From NCBI RefSeq assembly GCF_008123515.1, contig NZ_VSSR01000029.1, positions 1 through 64,000 on the forward strand: DNA of 64,000 nucleotides. Direction: 5' to 3'. Below the pieces are notes generated by a model. It ran no database searches. It was not told the DNA's origin and saw only the letters and a program-made list of their open reading frames with translations. Within the stretch, counting starts at the first letter, position 1. Every line of letters begins with the position of its first letter. The DNA is from Bradyrhizobium cytisi. Lineage in GTDB: Bacteria > Pseudomonadota > Alphaproteobacteria > Rhizobiales > Xanthobacteraceae. Positions 53,854 through 61,868 of this stretch are shown one piece after another. Made by a program: the position numbers and the translations under genes.

Positions 53854-54817
53854 CATGGCCTCCACTGTGCGGTCGGCCGGCATCGGATAGCAGTTCCGGT
53901 CCGGGCCCGGGCGGGATGTGCTGGGTCGAGATCAGGTCGAACAGGCGCGGGTCCTCGAGGCGATAGGTCGGCCTGCCCGTCTCAATGCCCTGCTGCATCA
54001 ACTTCTTATAGCTGTCCTCATTCAGCACAGCGTCGGTTTTCGCGGTGGTCGCCACCCAATCCGGAAAAGCGAGCGACGAGACTACGTTGACGTCGAACAT
54101 CATGTCGGGAAAGCCATCGCCGGAGAAATGCGCCGACAGACCCTGGAGCTTGCCCTCGTTATCAGCGCGCAGGTTCAGCCGCGTCACCATCCCGTTCATG
54201 GTGTAGATCATGCTGCCGAGTTGCGGGATGAAGAACGTGTTCATCACGCTCGACGACGTCAGCTGAAAATTCAGCTCGGCGCCGGCCGGCACTGTCAATG
54301 TGTTGACGGTGGCGATGCGCTGGTCGGGATAGATGAACAGCCACTTCCAGTCGAGCGAGACGGCCTGGATCCGCACAGGGCTCCCGGTCCCCGGCACCGG
54401 TGCTGCGGGATCGAGCTTATGCGAGCCGATCCAGGCAACGCCGCCGAGCAGGATCACGGTCAGTGCGGGGATCGCCCACACCACCATCTCGACGCGCCCG
54501 GAATAAACGAAGTCGGGTTGGAAGCGCGCCTTCGGATTGGATGCGCGAAACCAGAACGCAAAAGCCAGAATCGCGAAAATGGTCGGCACCACGATCGCGA
54601 GCATGATGAAAACGGAATCGACCAAAATGGTGCTGTTGGCCGCAGCTACGGGCCCTTGTGGATCAAGCAGATTCATCGGCAAGCCACTGGCGGTTGGGAG
54701 TCCCCGAGGGAAGCGTAGCGCGAAAAGCCCCCAGCAACAAACGCAGTTGCGTGCAGACGGTTCCACAACACGCCTGCTCGAGCCCGAGCCGTCCCGTGCC
54801 GCGGCATGCAATTCCAT
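53843..54817 (-). CDS. cyoA: cytochrome bo3 quinol oxidase subunit II
   Basis: 324 residues from the earliest ATG. Two membrane spans (STILVDSVFIMLAIVVPTIF and YSGRVEMVVWAIPALTVILL) precede the periplasmic cupredoxin domain (VSLDWKWLFIYPDQRIATVN, SSSVMNTFFIPQLGSMIYTM, AHFSGDGFPDM). As in quinol oxidases, the CuA ligand set is not present. The start is uncertain: ATG 54817 or ATG 54676 (MNLLDPQGPVAAAN). Neither version shows the clear lipobox Cys expected for CyoA. First gene of the operon. Confidence 0.9.
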   Translation of the reverse strand: MELHAAARDGSGSSRRVVEPSARNCVCCWGLFALRFPRGLPTASGLPMNLLDPQGPVAAANSTILVDSVFIMLAIVVPTIFAILAFAFWFRASNPKARFQPDFVYSGRVEMVVWAIPALTVILLGGVAWIGSHKLDPAAPVPGTGSPVRIQAVSLDWKWLFIYPDQRIATVNTLTVPAGAELNFQLTSSSVMNTFFIPQLGSMIYTMNGMVTRLNLRADNEGKLQGLSAHFSGDGFPDMMFDVNVVSSLAFPDWVATTAKTDAVLNEDSYKKLMQQGIETGRPTYRLEDPRLFDLISTQHIPPGPGPELLSDAGRPHSGGHDAR

Positions 54818-54958
54818 GCGATGTCAATGACATCGGCGCGTGTTGGCAGGCCTTCTCACCTCAGCGCTCCGTTGCTAATTTGCACGAAAATATCGGGATG
54901 GAACGATATGCAGGGCCCTGAGGACGATGCCGGCCTCGCCGGCCGGGAGTGAACTGAG

Positions 54959-55759
54959 ATGCGCCTGAAGGACAAGATTGCGATCATCGTTGGCGCCGGG
55001 CAGAGCCCAGGCGAGGGCATGGGCAACGGCCGCGCCACCGCGCTGACCTTCGCGCGTGAGGGCGCGAAGGTGCTGTGCGTCGATCATCATCTGGAATCGG
55101 CGCAGGAAACTGTCGATCTGATCGCCGCAAAGCAAGGCATCGCCGCGGCCTTCAAGGCCGACGTGACCAAGTCTGCCGACATCAAGGCGATGGTCGCCGA
55201 CGCCAAATCGCGCTGGGGCCGCATCGACGTGCTACACAACAATGTCGGCGTCAGCCTGTCCGGCGGCGATGCGGAGCTGCTAGAGATCACCGAGGAAGCG
55301 TTCGACCGCGTCGTCGCCATCAATCTGAAGAGCTGCATTCTGGCGGCCAAGGAAGTGATCCCGATCATGCGCGCGCAAGAGAGCGGCGCCATCATCAACA
55401 TCTCCTCGATGGCCGCGATCACCACCTATCCTTACGTTGCGTACAAGGCGACGAAATCGGCGATGATCGCTTTCACGGAACAGCTCGCCTACCAGAACGC
55501 CGAATACGGCATCCGCGCCAACGTCATCCTGCCCGGCCTGATGAACACGCCAATGGCGGTGGACACCCGCGCCCGCGAATGGTCCAAGACCCGCGCCGAA
55601 GTCGAAGCCGAACGCGACAGCAAGGTGCCGCTGCGCAAGAAGATGGGCACCGGATGGGACGTCGCAAACGCTGCGCTGTTCCTGGCGTCGGACGAGGCGA
55701 ATTTCATTACGGGCGTGACGCTGCCCGTGGATGGCGGGGCGAGTGTGAGGCGGGGATGA
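54959..55759 (+). CDS. SDR-family oxidoreductase
   Basis: 266-residue classical SDR. It has IIVGAGQSPGEGMGNGRATA, a dinucleotide loop longer than usual, then NNVGVSLSGG, the Ser in NISSMAA, the Tyr/Lys pair YKATK, and the C-terminal FITGVTLPVDGG. ATG 54959 has GGGAG about 10 bases before. It stands alone between the divergent cyo operon and the convergent sugar dehydrogenase. Substrate is not known. Confidence 0.9.
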   Translation: MRLKDKIAIIVGAGQSPGEGMGNGRATALTFAREGAKVLCVDHHLESAQETVDLIAAKQGIAAAFKADVTKSADIKAMVADAKSRWGRIDVLHNNVGVSLSGGDAELLEITEEAFDRVVAINLKSCILAAKEVIPIMRAQESGAIINISSMAAITTYPYVAYKATKSAMIAFTEQLAYQNAEYGIRANVILPGLMNTPMAVDTRAREWSKTRAEVEAERDSKVPLRKKMGTGWDVANAALFLASDEANFITGVTLPVDGGASVRRG

Positions 55760-55795
55760 GGTCTCTCCCTGCACGCGCGAGAGGCGAGAGCCACA

Positions 55796-57124
55796 TCAGT
55801 GCGTCACCCGCCAGATCGTGCCGCCCGTATCTTCCGAGACCAGCAGTGCGCCATCCTTCGCCACCGCGATGCCGACCGGCCGTCCCCACACTTGTGCGTC
55901 GTTCACGACAAAGCCGGTGACGAAATCCTCGTACTCTCCGGTCGGCTTGCCGTCTTTCATCTTGATACGGATCACCTTGTAGCCGGTGCGCTTCGACCTG
56001 TTCCAGGAGCCGTGCTCGGCGGCGAAGGCGTCGCCCTGGTACTCGGACGGAAACTGCGTGCCCTGGTAGAAGGTCATGCCGAGCGAGGCCGAATGCGCCT
56101 GCACCAGCACATCAGGGATCGTCACCTTGTCCTTGAGGTCCGGCCGCGCGCCGGCGTGACGCGGGTCTTCATGGTTGCCGATGTAGAACCATGGCCAGCC
56201 GTAGAACGCGCCTTCCTTCACGCTGGTCACGTAGTCGGGCACGAGATCGTCGCCGAGACCGTCGCGCTCGTTGGTCGAGCACCAGGGCAGCCCGGTCTGC
56301 GGCTGGATCGCGAGACCGACACAGTTGCGGATGCCGGTGGCGTAGAGCTTGCGGTCCTTGCCTTCGGGGTCGAAGGAGAGTACCGCCGCACGCTCGGCCT
56401 CATAGCCCCAGGACGCACCAACGGCTTGCGTTCGCGACCAGGCCTCGAGCCCGCCGGGCGGACTCCCCATGCCTTCGGCGACATTGCTGGCGGAGCCGAC
56501 CGACACCAGCATGCGCTTGCCATCGGGCGTGAACACGATGTCGCGGGTGGAATGCCCCGACCCGTGCGCCAGGTTCGCCACCACGATTTCGGGCTTGCCC
56601 GACGCCTTCAGGTCACCGGCGTGATAGGGAAAGCGCACGACGTTGCCGGCATTGGCGACATAGACCCATTGCGGATCGTCGCCGTTCGGGAAGAAGGCGA
56701 TGCCGAAAGGACGGTTAAGCCCGCTGGCAAAGAGCTCGTTGGTCGCAACCTTGGCGCCGCCCTCCCCAAGGCGGAGCACCCGAATGCGCCCGGGCCCGGT
56801 CTCCGCAACGAAAATGTCGCCATTAGGCGCTACCCGCAGCACGCGCGGATCGGAGAGACCGTCAGCCAACAGCTCGATCCTGAATCCCTGGGGCACCAAC
56901 GGCGTGGCGCTGCCACGCGACGTCACGCGCGTGGCATTGGAGACCGACGGCGATGCTCCGGGCTTGGGCAGGTCATCAGGGCGGATCAGCCTGACGGTGC
57001 CGGGCTTGTCGGCCTGCCAGCTGCCATAGGCATCCTTGCCTTGCAGCACGGGCTCGGCTCGTGCACCGGCGCAGGCCACCAACAGCCAAGCGGGCACCAT
57101 CACGTGCGAAACACGAATTGTCAC
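55796..57124 (-). CDS. PQQ-dependent sugar dehydrogenase-like (sorbosone/glucose type)
   Basis: 442-residue secreted six-blade beta-propeller. GTG 57124 follows GGGAGGAAGG and opens a signal peptide (VMVPAWLLVACAGARA). Blades include PRVLRVAPNGDIFVAET, LNRPFGIAFFPN, HSTRDIVFTPDGKRMLVSVG and YATGIRNCVGLAIQPQTG. This pattern fits the L-sorbosone/soluble aldose dehydrogenase group, in which PQQ oxidises a sugar in the periplasm. Whether PQQ is bound cannot be judged. No electron-acceptor gene is adjacent. Confidence 0.87.
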   Translation of the reverse strand: MTIRVSHVMVPAWLLVACAGARAEPVLQGKDAYGSWQADKPGTVRLIRPDDLPKPGASPSVSNATRVTSRGSATPLVPQGFRIELLADGLSDPRVLRVAPNGDIFVAETGPGRIRVLRLGEGGAKVATNELFASGLNRPFGIAFFPNGDDPQWVYVANAGNVVRFPYHAGDLKASGKPEIVVANLAHGSGHSTRDIVFTPDGKRMLVSVGSASNVAEGMGSPPGGLEAWSRTQAVGASWGYEAERAAVLSFDPEGKDRKLYATGIRNCVGLAIQPQTGLPWCSTNERDGLGDDLVPDYVTSVKEGAFYGWPWFYIGNHEDPRHAGARPDLKDKVTIPDVLVQAHSASLGMTFYQGTQFPSEYQGDAFAAEHGSWNRSKRTGYKVIRIKMKDGKPTGEYEDFVTGFVVNDAQVWGRPVGIAVAKDGALLVSEDTGGTIWRVTH

Positions 57125-57305
57125 GTCGCCTTCCTCCCGGACTTTTCTGCCAAATCCCACGTCAGCTCATGCCCGCACGATGTGCATTTGGTATGACCCA
57201 TCGTACTGGAAAACAACGCGGATCGGTGCGACAGATTGTAAGGGCACGGCCGCCGGTTGCGGTCATCAAAGCTGCGGCATCGATGTCGCGATTGATGGGG
57301 TGATC

Positions 57306-58499
57306 ATGTGGGGATCGATCTTATCGGAATGGGCGAGCCTGCTGCTGCGCTGGCTGCATGTGGTGGCGGCGATCGCCTGGATCGGCAGCTCGTTCTATTT
57401 CATCGCCCTCGACCTCAGCCTCAAGCCTAAGAGCGACTTGCCCGACGGCGTCCAAGGCGAGGCCTGGCAGGTCCATGGCGGCGGCTTCTACCGGATCATG
57501 AAATATCTGGTGGCGCCGACCCAGATGCCGAACGAGCTCACCTGGTTCAAATGGGAGGCCTACACCACCTGGCTGTCCGGCTTCGCGCTGATGGTGGTGG
57601 TGTACTATCTCGACGCCGATCTGTTCCTGGTCGACAAGTCGATTCTCGACCTGACGCCGACCCAGGCAGGGCTGTTCAGCTTCTGTAGTCTCGCGCTGGC
57701 GTGGCTGCTTTACGAGGCTGCCTGCCGCACCGGGCTCGCACAGCGCGAGCTCCCGTTTGCCATCGGCGGCTATCTGTTCCTGGTCGCACTGACCTACGCC
57801 TTCACCCATGTGCTGAGCGGACGCGGCGCCTTCAACCAGATCGCGGCGATCATCGGCACCATCATGGTCGCCAACGTGTTTGCGGTGATCATCCCGAACC
57901 AGAAGAAGATCGTCGCCAGCCTGATCGCGGGCCAGGCGCCCGACCCGAAACTCGGCAAGACCAGCAAGGAGCGATCGGTCCACAACAATTATCTGACGCT
58001 GCCGGTCGTCGTGCTGATGATCAGCAACCACTATCCCCTGCTCTATGCCACGCGCTTCAACTGGATCATCGTTGCGATCGTGCTGGCGCTGGGACCGGTG
58101 ATCCGCCACTTCTTCAACGAGGGGCATGCGGGGCGCAAATCACCGTGGTGGGTGTGGGGCGTCGCAGCAGCGGGCGCGATCGCGATCCTGTTCCTGTCTG
58201 CGGCCGGCCCGCGCGAGGCGAAGACGGGCGCGCTGTCGGCACAGCCGACGCTCGCCAATGTCGAGGAGATCGTGATGTCCCGCTGCAGCATGTGCCACGC
58301 GGCCGAGCCGGTCTGGGCCGGCATCGTGACCGCGCCGAAGGGCATCTTGCTCGACGCGCCCGAGCACATCCTTCGCAATATCCGCCTGATCGGGCGCGTG
58401 GCCGCCTGGTCCAATGCGATGCCGCCGGGCAACATCACCGAGATGACCAGCGAGGAACGCGCCATCCTCGCTGCCTATATCAGCGAGCAGGATCGCTGA
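57306..58499 (+). CDS. puuD: urate hydroxylase PuuD with C-terminal cytochrome c domain
   Basis: 397-residue membrane protein of the PuuD family, a membrane urate oxidase of bacteria that pass electrons to the respiratory chain. The N-terminal about 300 residues have about eight spans and conserved segments (WLHVVAAIAWIGSSFYFIAL, HGGGFYRIMKY, FKWEAYTTWLSGFALM). The C-terminal part carries a monohaem motif CSMCH at about residue 325 and a later Met segment (NAMPPGNITEMT). ATG 57306 is given. It suits purine breakdown, although no other uric-acid genes are adjacent. Confidence 0.9.
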   Translation: MWGSILSEWASLLLRWLHVVAAIAWIGSSFYFIALDLSLKPKSDLPDGVQGEAWQVHGGGFYRIMKYLVAPTQMPNELTWFKWEAYTTWLSGFALMVVVYYLDADLFLVDKSILDLTPTQAGLFSFCSLALAWLLYEAACRTGLAQRELPFAIGGYLFLVALTYAFTHVLSGRGAFNQIAAIIGTIMVANVFAVIIPNQKKIVASLIAGQAPDPKLGKTSKERSVHNNYLTLPVVVLMISNHYPLLYATRFNWIIVAIVLALGPVIRHFFNEGHAGRKSPWWVWGVAAAGAIAILFLSAAGPREAKTGALSAQPTLANVEEIVMSRCSMCHAAEPVWAGIVTAPKGILLDAPEHILRNIRLIGRVAAWSNAMPPGNITEMTSEERAILAAYISEQDR

Positions 58500-58531
58500 C
58501 GCCGTTGGCCTTCGCGTCGATGCAGCGTTTC

Positions 58532-58548
58532 GCGGAATGATATTCCGC
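58532..58548. promoter_or_regulatory. perfect palindrome GCGGAAT-GAT-ATTCCGC
   Basis: A 7-bp inverted repeat with a 3-base centre, 33 bases after the puuD stop and 109 bases before the VOC gene. No T-run follows. It could be an operator for the VOC gene or part of a transcription stop; its use is unknown. Confidence 0.45.
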
Positions 58549-58656
58549 ATGTCCCGAAGATTTGAAAATGACTTGATCGCCTATCCGGCGTAGACAGGAC
58601 CGGCGGCCACGGGCCGCCGTCCAAGCTCGGTTTGCATTCGTTGCGGGGAAATCACA

Positions 58657-59514
58657 GTGGCTCTCAAGAACATCATCGGTATCGACCACGCCGTGGTCAT
58701 GGTGAAAGACCTCGACAAGGCCGCCGAAAATTACAGGCAGCTCGGCTTCACGCTGTCGCCGCGCGGCACCCACAGCGCCCACATGGGCACCGGCAACTAC
58801 ACCATCATGTTCGACCCGGACTATATGGAGCTGCTCGGCGTGCTGGTGCCAACCGAACACAACGCGCCTGCGCGCGCCTTTGTCGAGCGGCACGGTGAAG
58901 GCATCGAGCGCGTCGCCTTCACCGCGGTCGATTCCGCGGCCGGCGCCGAAGAAATCCGCGCGCGTGGCCTCACACCGATCGGTCCGACCGATTTCGAGCG
59001 GCCGGTCACGCTGCCTGATGGCACCGTCGCGGCCGCCAAATTCCGTACCTTCATGTGGCCGACGGCAGAAGCCCCCGGCGGCGTGCGCATCTTCGCCTGC
59101 CAGCACAAGACCCGCGAGACGGTGTGGATCCCCGAACTGATGACGCACGCCAATGCAGCGAAGCGGATCAGCGAGGTGCTGATCGCGACGCCCGAGGCCG
59201 CGAAGGAAGCGGCCCATCTGGCGCGGCTGATCGATCGCGAGCCGAAAATAGAGATCGACGGCGCGGTGACGGTGACATCGGGTGGCGACCGCGCCGACTT
59301 CGTTTATCTGACGCTCGACCAGCTCGGCCAACGCTATCCGGGCGTACCGCTCGCCGGCCTCTCCGAGCGCGGCGGCGCGGCGCTGGTGCTTGTCAGCGGC
59401 GATCTCGCCGCGACCGAGAAAACGCTGGGCTCGGCGGGCATCCGCAGTGGAGCCGCGGTCGTAGTGCCCCCGGCCAAGGCCAACGGCACCCTGCTCGCCT
59501 TCATTGCCGGCTGA
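58657..59514 (+). CDS. VOC-family (glyoxalase-fold) protein
   Basis: 285-residue protein of the vicinal oxygen chelate superfamily, glyoxalase-like type. GTG 58657 follows GGGGA. The N-terminal module begins IGIDHAVVMVKDLDKAAENY, with His in the metal position, and continues HSAHMGTGNYTIMFDPDYMELLGVL. A second half (KRISEVLIATPEAAKEAAHL) is more degenerate. Similar proteins occur in many rhizobial genomes without a known substrate. Stand-alone gene after puuD. Confidence 0.85.
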   Translation: MALKNIIGIDHAVVMVKDLDKAAENYRQLGFTLSPRGTHSAHMGTGNYTIMFDPDYMELLGVLVPTEHNAPARAFVERHGEGIERVAFTAVDSAAGAEEIRARGLTPIGPTDFERPVTLPDGTVAAAKFRTFMWPTAEAPGGVRIFACQHKTRETVWIPELMTHANAAKRISEVLIATPEAAKEAAHLARLIDREPKIEIDGAVTVTSGGDRADFVYLTLDQLGQRYPGVPLAGLSERGGAALVLVSGDLAATEKTLGSAGIRSGAAVVVPPAKANGTLLAFIAG

Positions 59515-59831
59515 TTTGCCGCTCCCCGGACAAGACTCGCGAAAACAACCCCATGCACAGTAGCCGCCGCCAGTCAGAACCGGGACTTGCGGGGAGACGA
59601 CTTACGTAATCCCGAAATTCCGTTTGACACGTCGGGCAAAACAGGCGCACGATGGCATCATCGCGACAATCGCCCGTGTCCACGCCCGCCCGATCCTGGG
59701 CGCGCTCGATACATGGCCGCGCGTAAGCTTCTCATCGACATCTGAACATCTCAACCGCCGCATAGCAGGCACGCGATCGGCTTCGCGCGGCCTGCGAGCC
59801 CTCGCGCCTGCACCGGTAAAGGACCCACCGC
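59515..59831. other. intergenic region with dispersed repeat, copy B
   Basis: 317 bases with no gene except the repeat at 59540-59644. The small open frames in it lack similarity. Confidence 0.55.
59540..59644 (-). repeat. dispersed intergenic repeat, copy B
   Basis: Reverse-complement copy of the repeat at 19138-19264. The blocks CGAAAACAACCCCATGCACA (59540-59559) and TTTGACACGTCGGGCAAAAC (59623-59642) correspond to the two conserved blocks there, with a different middle sequence between. Confidence 0.8.
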
Positions 59832-60434
59832 ATGACGACACTTCCGACACTGACCGAGACGATGAACATCGCGCCAACCGATCATGCCCCGATCATCGCA
59901 AGCCCAAAGGTAAAACTCCGCCGCCGGCGCATCGTGATCGACCATCCCGACCCCAGCACCGGCGAAAAGCTGCTGGCCGAGGCGCTCGGCGCCGTCGATC
60001 GCGAGGCGCTGCATGGCCTGCTGAGCCAGCTGGTGAAAGCCAGCGCGGTTGCGTGCAGGCCGGACCAGGGCAATCTCGCCTTCATGGTCTCGATGCTGAA
60101 GAGCATTGCGCCAAAGGACTCGCTCGAGGCCATGCTGGCGGCGCAGATGGTGAGCATTCACGTCGCGTCGATGCGCTGCGCCTGCCGCCTCGCCTGCACC
60201 GACGACGTGCCACAGCAGGAAAGCCTCACGCGCGCACTGACCCGGCTGGCCCGCACCTATGCAGCCCAGATGGAGGCCCTGAACCGCCATCGCAGCAACG
60301 GCGCGTGTGCGATCACGGTGCAGAATTTGTCGGTGCAGGACGGCGGCAAGGCCGTCGTCGGCCATTTCACGCAACATGCGAGCCTGATCGCCGCGCAGCC
60401 GGGCCTGGCGGACACAGCGGCCGTCAGCGCGTGA
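59832..60434 (+). CDS. hypothetical protein of an HGGxSTG gene pair
   Basis: 200-residue protein with no family I recognise. It begins with a polar, Lys/Arg-rich segment (PKVKLRRRRIVIDHPDPST), followed by a mainly helical body (REALHGLLSQLVKASAVA, SIHVASMRCACRLAC, ESLTRALTRLARTYAAQMEA). It has no signal peptide. The next gene overlaps its end by four bases (GTGA), so the two are translationally coupled and probably act together. This pair arrangement is common near phage-derived or regulatory regions; function unknown. Confidence 0.75.
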   Translation: MTTLPTLTETMNIAPTDHAPIIASPKVKLRRRRIVIDHPDPSTGEKLLAEALGAVDREALHGLLSQLVKASAVACRPDQGNLAFMVSMLKSIAPKDSLEAMLAAQMVSIHVASMRCACRLACTDDVPQQESLTRALTRLARTYAAQMEALNRHRSNGACAITVQNLSVQDGGKAVVGHFTQHASLIAAQPGLADTAAVSA

Positions 60435-60709
60435 GCCATGCCCGCAACACCGGCGCGATGCAAGCGAGCCTCCGTTGTGGCGCGCAAACACGCAACGGTG
60501 AAACTTGTCGCGCGCCGGCGCTGCGCGGCAAGGCGCGCTGCCGCATGCACGGCGGCGCTTGGGGATCGGGGGCGCCATTTGGAAACAGCAATGCCATCAA
60601 GCATGGCTTCTTCACCGGCGAGGCGATCGAAGAACGAAAGCTTGTCCGCGCGGTGTTGACGGAAGCAGAGGATTTGTTGCGCGAACTGTCTACCCGACGG
60701 CGCTGCTGA
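60431..60709 (+). CDS. HGGxSTG/HGGARS-domain small protein
   Basis: 92-residue protein with CGAQTRNGETCRAPALRGKA then RCRMHGGAWGSGAPFGN. This is the small domain with a C-x(9-10)-C...HGG pattern, often called HGGxSTG, of unknown role and likely metal-binding. GTG 60431 overlaps the preceding stop. The end is helical and charged. The family is frequent in phage and rhizobial genomes, sometimes near DNA-packaging genes; no phage genes are seen here. Confidence 0.8.
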   Translation: MSHARNTGAMQASLRCGAQTRNGETCRAPALRGKARCRMHGGAWGSGAPFGNSNAIKHGFFTGEAIEERKLVRAVLTEAEDLLRELSTRRRC

Positions 60710-60806
60710 GGGAAGCGGCGCCATAGAAAGAGGTGTGTTGCCGTAGCGAAGGCTTACCCTCAAATCCACGCGGCGAGCCGCCTGGCCGGCGCATCTTCAC
60801 TAACTC

Positions 60807-61544
60807 TCACCGTTCGACCCACCCCGTTGCAATCGCGCTTGCCCAAATCGGCATGCCTCTGCTGCGAGCGAGTTCAGCCATGGCCGTGCTGTCGTAGGGC
60901 ACGTAGCGGAGCGTCGCGGACCAGCCTGCGCGGGCGCGCTCCAGAATGGCGTAGCAGGCGTGCGGGGTGCCGATCTCGACCACATAAGGAACAGGCGTCC
61001 GTCCATCGTAACCGGGCAATCCGACGCTGCCGGGATTGACGATCATTCGCCCGTCCCGCAGGCGGATCACCCGCGGGATGTGGGTGTGCCCGCAGAGAAC
61101 GAGTTTTGCGTCGATGCCTTGGGCGCCGGCCTCGATCATGTCGATCGGGCTGGCGCGGACGCTGCCGTTGGCGGCGACGTAATCGAGCCAGAACGCGGCA
61201 TCGTCCCTGGGGGCTGCATGACAAAGGAAGGCGTCCTCCCAATAGACAAGCGTCGGCGGCATGCTCTCCATCCAGTCGAAGTGTCTGCGCTCCAGTTGCT
61301 GGAAATCGCTGCGGGCCGATTTGCCGACCCGCGACAGGTCGACGAGAATGCGATCCTGGTCGCCCTGCACCGATGGAAAGCCCCGCGCGATCAGCAGATC
61401 CGCAGTCCGGGCCGCCTCGAGCGGGCCGCTGACGTGATCGCCGAGGTTCACGACGTCATTGATGCCGAGGTCGGCGATGTCCGCCAGCACCGCCTCAAGT
61501 GCCGGGCAATTTCCGTGGATGTCCGCGATCGCGGCAAATTTCAT
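60807..61544 (-). CDS. calcineurin-like metallophosphoesterase (YfcE type)
   Basis: 245-residue dinuclear metal phosphoesterase. Motifs are AAIADIHGNCPALEAVL, NLGDHVSGPL (GD motif), SVQGDQDR in the GNHD position (with Gln for Asn-His), CHAAPRDD and LCGHTHIPRV. The gap between motifs and the NPGSVGLP end place it with the YfcE/MJ0936 class of phosphodiesterases. The GNHD variation may affect the catalytic His. Divergent from the CYTH-CHAD gene. No signal peptide. Confidence 0.87.
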   Translation of the reverse strand: MKFAAIADIHGNCPALEAVLADIADLGINDVVNLGDHVSGPLEAARTADLLIARGFPSVQGDQDRILVDLSRVGKSARSDFQQLERRHFDWMESMPPTLVYWEDAFLCHAAPRDDAAFWLDYVAANGSVRASPIDMIEAGAQGIDAKLVLCGHTHIPRVIRLRDGRMIVNPGSVGLPGYDGRTPVPYVVEIGTPHACYAILERARAGWSATLRYVPYDSTAMAELARSRGMPIWASAIATGWVER

Positions 61545-61868
61545 TGACCCCTCCTCTCTTCAGGACGGCCGACGACATTCCGGTGCGGGACGATGCAGAC
61601 GTGACACTTCGCTTTAGCTGCATTTGGAGAAGCGCCCGCAAGCTGAGTGTCAAATCGGCGCTGTCCTCAAAACTATCACCGCCCGGCGCGCGCAAGCAAG
61701 CGACGGCTTGGGCCTCTTTCGGGTCACGCGCCTACCGCCTCCAACCGGCCGCTCTCCCGCCCGGTTCCGTGAAGCTTTCATGACGCCGCAGATCCAGATT
61801 GAAATGTCGGCAGCTCCGGAACTTCCCGCAGTTGCGCCACTTTGAATCGGGCAACGGAAGCTCTGACG
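61545..61868. other. divergent intergenic region
   Basis: 324 bases between the phosphoesterase (minus) and the CYTH-CHAD gene (plus). It must hold both promoters. I see no gene, clear operator or repeat in it. Confidence 0.45.
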
